From an uncultured Cellulophaga sp. (GTDB taxonomy: Bacteria; Bacteroidota; Bacteroidia; Flavobacteriales; Flavobacteriaceae): a stretch of 64,000 bases of DNA. The notes under the pieces were generated by a model. It was given only the letters and a program-made list of their open reading frames with translations. It made no database searches and was not told the origin of the DNA. The stretch lies in assembly GCA_947496695.1 (NCBI GenBank), contig CANMEI010000004.1, forward strand, positions 310,001 to 374,000. The letters are read 5' to 3'. The position numbers and the translations under genes were made by a program. Below are positions 30,211 to 39,937 of this stretch, piece by piece. The stretch's first letter is position 1; each line of letters opens with the position of its first letter.

Positions 30211-31182
30211 ATGAATACTTTTCCTGTTACAACCTCAACACTTGACTCTAAGTTCTTAGGTAATTTCATAAAGGATAAATACGCTTTAAATAGTGATTTT
30301 GAATGTTCACTTTTTAAAACTGGAATAAATCACACTTATTTTATAACAGATAAAAAAACAAGTTATGCAATACGTGTGTACTGTTATAATTGGAGATCAA
30401 AAATAGAAATTGAAGAAGAAATTAAAATATTAAATTATTTAAAAAGTAATAATACAAGTATATCTTACCCTATCCCAGATGAAGAAAAAAATTATATTCA
30501 AAAAATAAATGCTCCTGAAGGAATAAGGTACGCCGTTCTATTTTCTTTTGCTAAAGGAGATAAAATAAGGTTTCTAACTGAAAATACTTGTTTTATAATA
30601 GGAACACTAATGGCTAATTTTCATAAATTAACTTTAAACAAAACTACTAAAAGAGCAATATACAATAAAGATTCACTTTTAAAAACACCTTATAAAAAAC
30701 TAACTCAGTTTTTTACTGAAGAACTGCCTGAAATGAAAGCTATCAAAAAAATTATCAATTCACTAGATAAAACAAATTTTGAGAATACAAAGAAAGGTAT
30801 TGTGCATCTTGATATTTGGTATGATAATATGGCAATTAAAAACGAAACAAAAGTCACTCTTTTTGATTTTGATTTTTGTGGAAATGGAAACCAAATATTA
30901 GATATTGGTTATTTCTGTAATCAACTATTTAATATTGAAATAAAGAGAGATATTTACGAATTAAAAAAAAACCATTTTTTAAAAGGCTATATTAGTATTT
31001 TACCACTGTCTGATAATGAACTTGACTTACTACCTAGAGCTGGCTTAGCTGTATTTATATTTTATCTTGGTGTACAATCTCATCGATTTGATTGGTCTAA
31101 TATCTTCTTGACTAAAAATTATTTAACCATGTATGTAGCTAGGTTAAACTCTTGGGTAAACTATAATAAAATAGATATTTAA
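30211..31182 (+). CDS. APH/choline-kinase-like phosphotransferase
   Basis: 323 residues with the aminoglycoside-phosphotransferase fold. The catalytic loop reads VHLDIWYDNM (Asp near residue 200; HxDxxxxN) and the metal-binding motif LFDFDFCG follows 22 residues later. It resembles homoserine-kinase-II or choline-kinase-like cytosolic enzymes acting on a small hydroxyl substrate; antibiotic resistance is not implied. It begins 46 bases after the LysR gene on the same strand. Confidence 0.83.
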   Translation: MNTFPVTTSTLDSKFLGNFIKDKYALNSDFECSLFKTGINHTYFITDKKTSYAIRVYCYNWRSKIEIEEEIKILNYLKSNNTSISYPIPDEEKNYIQKINAPEGIRYAVLFSFAKGDKIRFLTENTCFIIGTLMANFHKLTLNKTTKRAIYNKDSLLKTPYKKLTQFFTEELPEMKAIKKIINSLDKTNFENTKKGIVHLDIWYDNMAIKNETKVTLFDFDFCGNGNQILDIGYFCNQLFNIEIKRDIYELKKNHFLKGYISILPLSDNELDLLPRAGLAVFIFYLGVQSHRFDWSNIFLTKNYLTMYVARLNSWVNYNKIDI

Positions 31183-31279
31183 CCCCTAAATTAAAGTTAA
31201 ACTAAATGTTAACTTTTTAAAAAATTACTACCTTTAAATTTCAGCTTATAAAAGCTTTATAACCATACAATATAAGCAA

Positions 31280-32149
31280 ATGAACAATGAGCAAACTGCT
31301 ATAAAAGCCACTTATTTTAGCATCATTGGAAATATTGTTTTAGCACTTATAAAGGGGTTGGCTGGTTTTTTTGGAAATTCATATGCTCTTATTGCTGATG
31401 CTATTGAATCTACTACAGACATTTTTGCTTCACTATTAGTCTTACTTGGTTTTAAATATGCTAAACGCCCTGCAGACAAAAATCACCCTTACGGACACGG
31501 TAAAATTGAACCTTTAATAACTTTTGCGGTTGTAGCGTTTCTTGTTGTTTCTGCTACTATAATTGCTTACGAAAGTATACTCAATATCCAAACACCTCAT
31601 AAGACTCCTAAATCATGGACCTTAATAGTATTAAGTGTTATTATTATCTGGAAAGAAATATCATATCAAATCGTTATTAAAAAAAGTAAACAAACCAACA
31701 GTTCTTCTCTCAAAGCTGATGCTTGGCACCACAGAAGTGACGCAATAACATCAGTAATGGCTTTTATTGGTATTTCTATCGCAATTTTATTTGGAGAAGG
31801 CTACGAAACTGCTGATGATTGGGCCGCATTATTTGCCGCAACCTTTATTTTATATAATAGTTACATGATTTTAAGACCTGCTTTAGGTGAAGTAATGGAT
31901 GAGCAATTGTATGATGATTTAATTATAGAAATAAGAGAGAAATCTAAAGCCGTAACAGGTGTTCTAGACACCGAGAAGTGTTTTATTAGAAAATCAGGAA
32001 TGAAATTTCATGCAGATTTACATCTTATTGTAGATGGAAATATATCGGTGAAAAATGGTCATAATATTGCTCATAACCTAAAAGACCATTTAAGAAAAGA
32101 AATTCCAAATTTAGACGAAGTACTTATACATATTGAACCAAACAAATAA
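31280..32149 (+). CDS. Cation diffusion facilitator metal transporter
   Basis: 289 residues with six predicted helices and a cytosolic C-terminal domain. Metal-site residues appear as ALIADAIESTTD (helix 2) and ADAWHHRSDAITS (helix 5), with the histidines of NHPYGHGKIEPL after helix 2. It exports Zn, Mn or Fe ions from the cytosol by proton exchange; the metal is not fixed by these motifs alone. It is followed 24 bases later by the GH172 gene, but a functional link is not evident. Confidence 0.92.
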   Translation: MNNEQTAIKATYFSIIGNIVLALIKGLAGFFGNSYALIADAIESTTDIFASLLVLLGFKYAKRPADKNHPYGHGKIEPLITFAVVAFLVVSATIIAYESILNIQTPHKTPKSWTLIVLSVIIIWKEISYQIVIKKSKQTNSSSLKADAWHHRSDAITSVMAFIGISIAILFGEGYETADDWAALFAATFILYNSYMILRPALGEVMDEQLYDDLIIEIREKSKAVTGVLDTEKCFIRKSGMKFHADLHLIVDGNISVKNGHNIAHNLKDHLRKEIPNLDEVLIHIEPNK

Positions 32150-32173
32150 ATTAACCAGAATTAATTAACCACA

Positions 32174-33823
32174 ATGAGTAAAGTTTATAAAACCTTTCAA
32201 CTATTAACACTAACAATCTTATTAAATATTACTTTTTTTTCATGTAAAAATAAAAAACCACAAGCAATCTCTATTAATACGCTACTAAATGAAATGGTTG
32301 ATAGAGATTTACAAACACGATTTCCTGAAACAAATTTTAGGTTAAAACAGCAAAGTAGTTATAACCGAGCATCAGTAGATAAAAAAGATACTATTGGTTG
32401 GTTTAACAACCATGACTTTAATTCTAATGACGAAGATCAAAACTTTATTAGAATAGAAGAAAAGAAAGAAGGAAAAGAATGGGTTTTAATGGAGCACAAT
32501 GCGCCTGGCACAATTGTTCGAACTTGGATGCCTTTTATAAAACCAGATACTGCTGATACTAATATAAATATTAAAATATATTTAGATGGCAACACAGAGC
32601 CTGTATTAGAAGGTAATATGTTAGAACTCTTTAATGGTGACGGATTAATACCATACCCTTTTGCACATAAATCACTACGTTCTGCGGTGTCATTTTTTCC
32701 GATCCCTTATGCAAAAAGTTGTAAAATTACTACAACAGATCGTCCGTTCTTTTTTCAATTTACCTATCGTGAATATCCTGAAAAAACAGCAATTAAAACA
32801 TTTACAAAAGAAGACTTTAATAGCGCTAAAAACTTAACAGAACAAGTTGGAAAAAACTTACTTAACCCTACTAAATATAAAGATGGCGAGTCTACGGACT
32901 TATTAGCAAAAATACCTGCTTTATCAGAAAAAACAATTGACTTACCTAAAGGCCAAACTGCGATAAGAAATATTTCTTTAAAATTAGGTTCTTATGAAAA
33001 TGATAAGGTAATGCGATCTACAATTATAAAAATAAACTTTGATGGCAAAGAAACCGTTTGGTGTCCTATTGGTGATTTTTTTGGCTCAGGTATAGGCTTA
33101 AACCCTTACGAAAATTGGCATAACACTGTTACAAAAGATGGTACATTAACTGCTCGCTGGGTAATGCCTTATAAAAAATCTTCGTCTATTACTATTAAAA
33201 ATTTAAGTGATGAATCTATAAAAATTGAGTTAAACACGGTGGTTGACTCTTATTCTTGGAACGAGAAAAGCATGTATTTTAATGCAGCTTGGAGAGGTCA
33301 ATTTCCTGTAGCTACGCGACCATATTCTGATTGGAACTATATTACACTTAAAGGACGTGGAGTTTATGTTGGTGATGCATTAACTGTAATGAACCCTGTA
33401 AAAAGATGGTGGGGAGAAGGCGATGAAAAAATTTATATTGATGGAGAAGATTTCCCATCAATATTCGGAACAGGTACTGAAGATTATTATGCCTATTCTT
33501 GGGGTGGAAAAAGTACTGACTTTTACGAGCACCCATTTCATGCACAGCCAAAAAGTAATGTATATAACAAACTCAATAGAAAAACTACTAAAGAACGTAA
33601 CACGCAAGGTTTTAGCACAGAGGTACGTACAAGAGCATTAGACGGAATGCCTTTTGGAACTTCTTTAGATTTTGATATGGAAATTTGGAGTTGGACCGAT
33701 TGCGATATGGGTTACGAAGTAAGTTTGCTATGGTATGGAGATGCCACAACAAAGTCAAATAGGGTTCCTGATGAAAAGGAAGCTTTAAATATTCCGGTAA
33801 TTGATACCTTAAATACGAAGTAA
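32174..33823 (+). CDS. DUF2961 lipoprotein, glycoside hydrolase family 172
   Basis: 549 residues. A lipoprotein signal ends at TFFSC (Cys near residue 24). The DUF2961 domain follows: a first beta-jelly-roll with APGTIVRTWMPF, the block CPIGDFFGSGIG near residue 299, and a second roll with FPSIFGTGTEDYYAYSWG near 430. DUF2961 is now GH172; characterised members act on difructose anhydride or fructo- and arabinofuranosides, with conserved Glu in GTGTEDY. Exported to the outer membrane or periplasm. No other sugar genes lie nearby, so the substrate is open. Confidence 0.88.
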   Translation: MSKVYKTFQLLTLTILLNITFFSCKNKKPQAISINTLLNEMVDRDLQTRFPETNFRLKQQSSYNRASVDKKDTIGWFNNHDFNSNDEDQNFIRIEEKKEGKEWVLMEHNAPGTIVRTWMPFIKPDTADTNINIKIYLDGNTEPVLEGNMLELFNGDGLIPYPFAHKSLRSAVSFFPIPYAKSCKITTTDRPFFFQFTYREYPEKTAIKTFTKEDFNSAKNLTEQVGKNLLNPTKYKDGESTDLLAKIPALSEKTIDLPKGQTAIRNISLKLGSYENDKVMRSTIIKINFDGKETVWCPIGDFFGSGIGLNPYENWHNTVTKDGTLTARWVMPYKKSSSITIKNLSDESIKIELNTVVDSYSWNEKSMYFNAAWRGQFPVATRPYSDWNYITLKGRGVYVGDALTVMNPVKRWWGEGDEKIYIDGEDFPSIFGTGTEDYYAYSWGGKSTDFYEHPFHAQPKSNVYNKLNRKTTKERNTQGFSTEVRTRALDGMPFGTSLDFDMEIWSWTDCDMGYEVSLLWYGDATTKSNRVPDEKEALNIPVIDTLNTK

Positions 33824-33867
33824 TTTCAGAATAACAATTAAGTTTTACATTACACAATACCATGAAT

Positions 33868-33904
33868 TAACCTAAAAGTTACTACCTTCCTTTTAGGTTA
33901 ATTT
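33868..33904 (+). terminator. Intrinsic terminator after the GH172 gene
   Basis: TTAACCTAAAAG pairs with CTTTTAGGTTAA around a 10-base loop and is followed by a T-rich stretch. Confidence 0.6.
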
Positions 33905-33923
33905 ATTTATGACTTTTTAAAGA

Positions 33924-34943
33924 ATGACATTTACCAATAAACACAAATTAAAAATACTAAAGCAATATATTATTGGTTGGACACTTGCATTCATCTTTTT
34001 AAGCATCATTAAAGCACCTGCTGAAATTAATCTCTCAACAGCTATTATTACATCTTTACTTATGGGACCCGTTTTTGGCTCTATATCAGGCTTTTCAATA
34101 ATACTTACCGAGCAATATGGCTATAAAAAAATGCCCTTTAAAAAGTTGCTGATATTAAGACTTATTTATGCTTTCTTATTTGTTGCCGCTATAGTATATA
34201 TTGCTTTTCTGGTATTTAAAAAAGAGAACAGCTTGTATGAATTTCTTTTGAACCTGGGACTTTTGCCGTTTACTTTTATTTGATAGTTGTTGATATTTTA
34301 ATGCTTTTATTAAGACAGATCAATTTATTTTTAGGAGGAAATAATTTATGAAAATTATTGGTTGGTGACTTTTATGAACCAAGAGATGAAGAACGAATTT
34401 TTATGTTTATAGATCTTAAAGATTCTACCGTACACGCAGAAAAATTAGGTCATATCCAATACAGCAAAATGATACAAGATTGTTTTAATGATATTGGTGT
34501 GGTTGTTGAAAATGAGGCTGAAATATACCAATACGTTGGTGATGAGGTTATACTTACTTGGAAATACAAAGACGGGTTAAGAAATTATAATTGCATCAAT
34601 GCTTACTATGATTTCATAAACAAGTTAAACTCTAAAAATGAATATTACTTAAACACATACAAAGTAGTTCCACATTTTAAAGCAGGTGTAAATTCAGGTA
34701 TTGTAACTGTAACAGAAGTTATTTAAAAAGGAGATTGCTTATCATGGTGATACAATAAACACGGCCTCTAGGATTCAAGGTAAATGTAATGAACTTGAGC
34801 AAGATTTATTAATTTCTGACAGCATTAAAAAAGGCTTATCCAAAAACACTTATTTTAATTTCAAAAAAATGCCTAAAATAAAACTTAAAGGTAAAAATGA
34901 AGAGGTAAAGATCTATAGTGTTAAAAAAAAACTAGTCTATTAG
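33924..34943 (+). pseudogene. Class III adenylate/guanylate cyclase, decayed
   Basis: Three reading-frame pieces together form one membrane-anchored cyclase. Piece 1 (33924-34283) encodes three or four membrane helices. One base appears missing near 34255. The next piece holds the catalytic domain start (ERIFMFIDLKDSTVHAEKLGH, with metal-binding Asp and a TGA stop at 34349 just before it) and IYQYVGDEVILTW. Near 34724 one extra T shifts the frame, after which KKEIAYHGDTINTASRIQ continues to TAG at 34941. With two frameshifts and one nonsense codon the gene cannot make the full protein. It would have made cAMP or cGMP from ATP or GTP. Confidence 0.85.
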
Positions 34944-34965
34944 AATGAATGCAGCTGACAAAAAC

Positions 34966-35002
34966 AAAAAAGTCTAACACAATTAAGTGTTAGACTTTTT
35001 TT
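34966..35002. terminator. Bidirectional intrinsic terminator
   Basis: AGTCTAACAC pairs with GTGTTAGACT, flanked by an A-run and a T-run, between the cyclase pseudogene and the transketolase gene. Confidence 0.85.
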
Positions 35003-35021
35003 ATATCTGTAAAATAAAATA

Positions 35022-37052
35022 TTAACCTAAGTAATCTACAACTTGGTTATAAACTTTTTCCCCTGTAAATCCGAATTTATCATCAAGTACAGTTGCTGGA
35101 GCAGAATAACCAAAATGCTCTAAACCAAACACTTTACCACCAGGACCAGCTAAACCTTCTAAGTTTACTGGCAAACCAGCAGTTAAACCAAATACAGGCT
35201 TCCCTTTAGTTATTACGCTATCTTGGTATGCTTGAGATTGTGTTCTAAAAATTCCTTCAGAAATGATAGATGCAATATTTACCTTTAACCCTTTTCTTTC
35301 TTCTAACAAAGCAGCCGCTTCAATTAAAGTTGCTACTTCCGATCCATTTGCAATTAACACAACATCTGGGTTTTCAACTTCTTTTACCAAATAACCACCT
35401 TTTTCAGATGCTAATGCGTCACTATATCTTGAAGCTCCTGTTGCTGGAAGATCTTTAATCCCTTGTCGAGACAAGATAAGACCTGAAGGTACTTTATCAT
35501 TTTCTAATAACATTTTCCAACCTACAACTGTTTCAGCAGAATCTGCAGGACGTAATGCTCTAAAGCTAGCTTCACCACTATGGTTCTTTAATTTTTCTAA
35601 TAATCTAATTTGTGCTTCTTGCTCAATAGGTTGGTGTGTTGGTCCGTCTTCACCTACTCTAAATGCATCGTGTGTCCAAACAAACTTTACCGGAAGTTCT
35701 TGAATAGCACTCAAACGAATAGCTGGTTTCATATAATCAGAGAATACAAAGAATGTTGCTACAACTGGAATAACACCACCATGTAAAGCCATACCATTGG
35801 CCATCGTTGCCATAGTTAATTCTGCTACACCTGATTGTAAAAATGAACCTGAAAAGTCACCTTTTTGTAACGAATGTGTTTTGTTTAAGAATCCGTCAGT
35901 TTTATCACTGTTAGATAAATCTGCAGAAGAAACAATCATGTTTTCAACTGTACCTGCTAAATACCCTAAAACATTAGCTGAAGCCGCTCTTGTTGCTAAA
36001 CCTGCTTTATTCACTATAGATTCGAAATCTAACTCAGGTAATTTACCTGCAAAGAAACCATCTAATTTAGCTGCTAAATCTTCATTTGCTTCTCTCCAAG
36101 CTAAAATTTCTTGTTTTCTAACTTGAGCAGTTTTTATTTTCTGGGCAATTAATTCTTTATAAGAAGTAGCAACATCTTCATAAATAGCAAACTCATCTTC
36201 TGGATTAGCTCCTAAATTAATTAATGTTTTTGTGAAATCTGCTCCAGTATCACCAATTGGCTTACCATGTAGTTCTGTATAACCCTCATACATTGTACCA
36301 TCAGCAGTAACACAACCTTTACCCATAATAGTTTTCCCTATTATCAAAGTTGGTTTTTCAGTTTCTGCATTAGCATCTTTTAATGCTTGTCTAATCTCAT
36401 CATGGTTATGACCGTCAATTGTAACAACTTTCCAACCCCATGCTTCATATTTCATGGCTGTATTTTCAGAAGTAACCTCATCCGTTTTTGTAGATAATTG
36501 TACATCATTAGAATCATAAAACATAATGAAGTTGCTTAATCCTAAATGCCCTGCTATACGCCCAGCACCTTGAGAAATTTCTTCTTGCACACCTCCATCA
36601 GAAATAAAGCCATATATTTTGTGGTTCATCCAATCACCAAAACGAGCTTGTAAAAACTTAGCAGAAACCGCAGCTCCAACACCCATAGTATGCCCTTGAC
36701 CTAATGGCCCTGATGTATTTTCTATTCCTCTATTTACATCAACTTCTGGATGACCAGGGGTTACAGAACCCCATTGTCTGAAGTTTTGAACATCATCTTT
36801 AGAAAAATTCCCTAATAAATAATACTGTGCATACATTAATGGCGATAAATGCCCTGCATCCATAAAAAAACGATCACGGTGTGGCCACGTCATATCTGAC
36901 GGGTCATAGTTAAAAAACTCTGAGTATAAAATGTGCATGTAATCTGCACCACCCATTGGTCCGCCCGGGTGACCCGAGCTTGCTTTTTCTACCATAGAGA
37001 TAGCTAATGCTCTAATATTGTCTGCCGCTAACTGATCTATTTTTTTATTCAT
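35022..37052 (-). CDS. tkt: Transketolase
   Basis: 676 residues, a full-length single-chain transketolase. The thiamine-diphosphate domain has SSGHPGGPMGGADY at the N-terminus and the ISDGGVQEE motif in place of the more usual GDGxxxE. The Pyr domain contains RVGEDGPTHQPIEQ near residue 465. It transfers two-carbon units in the pentose phosphate pathway in the cytosol, together with the small transaldolase at 12 kb. Monocistronic; the 290 bases upstream to the next gene hold nothing recognisable. Confidence 0.94.
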   Translation of the reverse strand: MNKKIDQLAADNIRALAISMVEKASSGHPGGPMGGADYMHILYSEFFNYDPSDMTWPHRDRFFMDAGHLSPLMYAQYYLLGNFSKDDVQNFRQWGSVTPGHPEVDVNRGIENTSGPLGQGHTMGVGAAVSAKFLQARFGDWMNHKIYGFISDGGVQEEISQGAGRIAGHLGLSNFIMFYDSNDVQLSTKTDEVTSENTAMKYEAWGWKVVTIDGHNHDEIRQALKDANAETEKPTLIIGKTIMGKGCVTADGTMYEGYTELHGKPIGDTGADFTKTLINLGANPEDEFAIYEDVATSYKELIAQKIKTAQVRKQEILAWREANEDLAAKLDGFFAGKLPELDFESIVNKAGLATRAASANVLGYLAGTVENMIVSSADLSNSDKTDGFLNKTHSLQKGDFSGSFLQSGVAELTMATMANGMALHGGVIPVVATFFVFSDYMKPAIRLSAIQELPVKFVWTHDAFRVGEDGPTHQPIEQEAQIRLLEKLKNHSGEASFRALRPADSAETVVGWKMLLENDKVPSGLILSRQGIKDLPATGASRYSDALASEKGGYLVKEVENPDVVLIANGSEVATLIEAAALLEERKGLKVNIASIISEGIFRTQSQAYQDSVITKGKPVFGLTAGLPVNLEGLAGPGGKVFGLEHFGYSAPATVLDDKFGFTGEKVYNQVVDYLG

Positions 37053-37342
37053 CTTATTATTAATTTATGCTATTATATAGTAGTATTATGAGTACCACAA
37101 ATTCTTTAATTTTACACGATGCAAGATAGTTACCTTTATAACTAACTGCAACCTATTTTTAACCTTTAGACTTATTCTTTATCAAACGTTACGAAAATAG
37201 ATGATAAAGTTAAAAAAATGCAAGGAAACTAGCTAGTTTAGAGATTTCTAATACTAATCTTAACTGTAAAATAATATATCTACAGATATTGAGTTATATA
37301 TAATACCAGAGTAATAATAACATAACACATTAGTTTTATATC

Positions 37343-37876
37343 ATGAAAACTATTAAATTTTTATTCATTTCCCTTTTATTTATAGGGTTTACCAACTGTA
37401 AAGACAAAGCTGAAGTTACAGAAACTGAAGTAACAGAACCAGTTATTTCTACTTTTTACTTCATCCGCCATGGAGAAAAAGACCGTAGCAACCCAGATAA
37501 TCTTGATCCTGAATTAAACCAAGATGGTTTAGGTAGAGCTATTCGTTGGGAGCGTATTTTTAGCGAAGTAGAGCTTGATGATATTTATAGTACTGATTAT
37601 GACAGAACAATGATGACTGTTGCCCCTATATCTGTAAATAGAGATCTTGTTGTACAAACTTACAGCCCATCTACAGTAAATGTTGATGAATTTAAAGAAA
37701 TGTATTTAGGTAAAAATGTACTTGTAGTTGGCCATAGCAATACTACTCCTGATTTTGCAAACAAAATACTGGGCGAAGATAAATATCCACAAATGGATGA
37801 CTATGACAATAGTAGCCTTTATATTGTTCGCATAGTAGATGGTGTTGCAACAAGCATGCAATTAAAAATGGATTAA
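37343..37876 (+). CDS. Histidine phosphatase family lipoprotein
   Basis: 177 residues. A lipoprotein signal ends at GFTNC (Cys near residue 19), then a Glu/Thr-rich linker. The phosphatase domain starts with FYFIRHGEKD, the RHG catalytic motif, and has the second His in VVGHSNTTP near residue 130. It is a SixA/GpmB-like phosphohydrolase secreted to periplasm or surface; substrate unknown. Its 3' end overlaps the convergent DUF6503 gene by four bases. Confidence 0.87.
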   Translation: MKTIKFLFISLLFIGFTNCKDKAEVTETEVTEPVISTFYFIRHGEKDRSNPDNLDPELNQDGLGRAIRWERIFSEVELDDIYSTDYDRTMMTVAPISVNRDLVVQTYSPSTVNVDEFKEMYLGKNVLVVGHSNTTPDFANKILGEDKYPQMDDYDNSSLYIVRIVDGVATSMQLKMD

Positions 37877-38613
37877 TTATTTGGTGTTACTTCTATATTT
37901 TCTAATTCAATTTTAGATAATAATTCTAGTCCACTATTCTCATACAAGGCAGCTACTTCTTTTATAGTAGCTGTTTTACTTTTAGGCATATAGTTATTGT
38001 AGTCTACAAACCTAAATCCGTTAACAATCCGTTCATTATACGCCTCTCTAAAACGAACACCTCCGCCATTCACCTGATAATCATAAGCTAAATAATCTGG
38101 TTTAAAAGTCTTCTTATTAATCCAATAATAGTAATTATCATCAAAATCATCTCCACCACCATTTTGATCAAAAGTTACATGTATTAAATAATAGTTCTGA
38201 TCTTTAATTTTTTCTTCTTTTAAAAGCTTTTTACGTACAGCTTTAGCATTCAATTGATATGGTAATTGTGCAAAATATAGTACCGAATTTATAGCATTAC
38301 TATACACCCTTGCTAAAGAATCTGAAACCTCAACAGGAATACCGTTTACAATACGCTCAAAGCTAGATCCTCTTTTAATATCTACATAATTTAAAGAATC
38401 GCTCTTAAAAACACGTTTCATTATTGCCCCATTATTTTCAGAAACATACTCTTTATCTCTAAATTTAAAAGCAATTGTACTTGTCTTATATAAATCACTA
38501 CCTGCAACTACAATAGTTTTATCTATTATAGTTTGAGCAGTTAAGTTTTTTTTAGGTTCTTGCTTGCAAGACATAAACACTAAGAGCAATACTATGAAAC
38601 CTATTTTTTTCAT
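37873..38613 (-). CDS. DUF6503-type lipoprotein
   Basis: 246 residues with a lipoprotein signal ending at VFMSC (Cys near residue 16). The mature protein is mostly beta strand (for example YYYWINKKTFKPDYLAYDY) and resembles the DUF6503 / LolA-like outer-membrane proteins of Bacteroidota, which are built on an incomplete beta barrel. The role is not known; lipoprotein or lipid carriage is possible. It overlaps the phosphatase gene convergently by four bases. Confidence 0.72.
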   Translation of the reverse strand: MKKIGFIVLLLVFMSCKQEPKKNLTAQTIIDKTIVVAGSDLYKTSTIAFKFRDKEYVSENNGAIMKRVFKSDSLNYVDIKRGSSFERIVNGIPVEVSDSLARVYSNAINSVLYFAQLPYQLNAKAVRKKLLKEEKIKDQNYYLIHVTFDQNGGGDDFDDNYYYWINKKTFKPDYLAYDYQVNGGGVRFREAYNERIVNGFRFVDYNNYMPKSKTATIKEVAALYENSGLELLSKIELENIEVTPNN

Positions 38614-38719
38614 GCTAAATTTTTATACTTAATCGTAAATGTGCAAAAATCATTACAAAAATACTAGAGTATTAATACCGTCTTAAGATTCTTTATTATA
38701 TAATTGTTATTTTTGTTTT

Positions 38720-39184
38720 GTGATACAGAAGAAAATAAATATTAAAAATAAAAGAGCCAGATTTGATTTTGAATTACTGGACACCTATACTGCCGGATTA
38801 GTACTTTCTGGTACCGAAATAAAATCTATAAGATTAGGAAAAGCATCTATCTCTGAAAGTTTTTGTGAATTTAATGAGCTAGGTGAGCTTTTTATTATAA
38901 ACATGCAGGTTGATGAGTATTCTCATGGCTCACACTACAACCATTTACCAAAAGCGCAACGTAAATTACTCTTAAACCGAAAAGAACTTAATAAATTAGA
39001 AAAAGAAGTTAAAAATAGTGGTTTAACTATTGTTCCTCTAATTTTATTTTTGAATGACAGAGGTTTGGCTAAAATAAACATTGCTTTAGCGAAAGGTAAA
39101 AAACTTTATGATAAGCGTGAGACGATTAAAGATAGAGACAACAAAAAGAACTTAGATCGTATAAAAAAGAGTTTTAATAATTAA
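38720..39184 (+). CDS. smpB: SsrA-binding protein SmpB
   Basis: 154 residues, the usual size. It starts at GTG 38720; the conserved core begins at [18 protein letters not shown] and continues with [14 protein letters not shown] and the C-terminal basic tail [15 protein letters not shown]. It binds tmRNA and brings it to stalled ribosomes for trans-translation. It overlaps the 3' end of pcm by four bases (convergent). The tmRNA gene is not in the window. Confidence 0.94.
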   Translation: MIQKKINIKNKRARFDFELLDTYTAGLVLSGTEIKSIRLGKASISESFCEFNELGELFIINMQVDEYSHGSHYNHLPKAQRKLLLNRKELNKLEKEVKNSGLTIVPLILFLNDRGLAKINIALAKGKKLYDKRETIKDRDNKKNLDRIKKSFNN

Positions 39185-39822
39185 TTTTTATCCTCTAACA
39201 ACGGTACAAAACGAAAAGATCCTAATTCTTCTTTTACAAATTCTCTTTCTGATTTTCTAACAAAAAGTGTCATAATCTGGTCTTCATCACCAACGGGAAT
39301 TACCAGCTTGCCTCCTATTTTTAACTGTGCTAATAATGGGTTGGGTACATACGGAGCACCAGCGGTAACAATAATTCCGTCAAAAGGAGCTTCGGTAGGC
39401 AAACCTTTATAACCATCACCGAAAATATATTTCTTTGGCCTATATCCCATTTTCGAAAAGAATAGCTTAGTTTTTTTAAACAATTCTAACTGACGTTCAA
39501 TCGTATAAACTTTTGCTTTTAAGTGTAATAAAACAGCAGTTTGATACCCACTACCCGTACCTATTTCTAAAATTTTATTATCGGGTTTAATAGCCAACAA
39601 TTCGCTTTGAAAAGCAACGGTATAAGGTTGTGATATTGTTTGTTCAGCACCAATAGGGAATGCTTTATCTTGATACGCATGATCTTCAAAGCTACTGTCT
39701 AAAAACAAATGTCTTGGTATTGTTTTTATAGCTTCTAATACATTGCGGTCTTTAATGCCTTTACCTACAAGTATTTCTGCAAGCTTATTGCGCATTCCTT
39801 TATGTTTAAGGGTGTCTTTCAA
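39181..39822 (-). CDS. pcm: Protein-L-isoaspartate O-methyltransferase
   Basis: 213 residues, full length. The SAM-binding motif is [16 protein letters not shown] near residue 84, preceded by the family's [21 protein letters not shown]. It methylates isoaspartyl residues so that aged proteins can be repaired, in the cytosol. It is convergent with smpB and divergent from the oxidoreductase at 39938, the shared upstream region being 115 bases. Confidence 0.93.
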   Translation of the reverse strand: MKDTLKHKGMRNKLAEILVGKGIKDRNVLEAIKTIPRHLFLDSSFEDHAYQDKAFPIGAEQTISQPYTVAFQSELLAIKPDNKILEIGTGSGYQTAVLLHLKAKVYTIERQLELFKKTKLFFSKMGYRPKKYIFGDGYKGLPTEAPFDGIIVTAGAPYVPNPLLAQLKIGGKLVIPVGDEDQIMTLFVRKSEREFVKEELGSFRFVPLLEDKN

Positions 39823-39937
39823 TTGGTTTGTTTTGGAATGCTAATTTAAAAAAATAAGATTTAGTAAGCTACAAAAACATTGGTTTCACATCAAAAAACT
39901 TGTAAAGTATCCTTATTTTTGAATAAACATTATTTTT

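Noticed and set aside
30211..31182. Aminoglycoside resistance gene
   Set aside because: The fold is shared with many small-molecule kinases, and there is no mobile context or close motif similarity to resistance enzymes.
34358..34726. Stand-alone short cyclase gene
   Set aside because: Membrane helices upstream and the conserved block GDTINTASRIQ downstream are in other frames of the same gene, so it is a fragment of a pseudogene.
37053..37342. Possible small RNA or gene in the 290-base gap before the phosphatase gene
   Set aside because: AT-rich sequence with no hairpin, no ORF with a plausible start and no tRNA-like fold that I can see.
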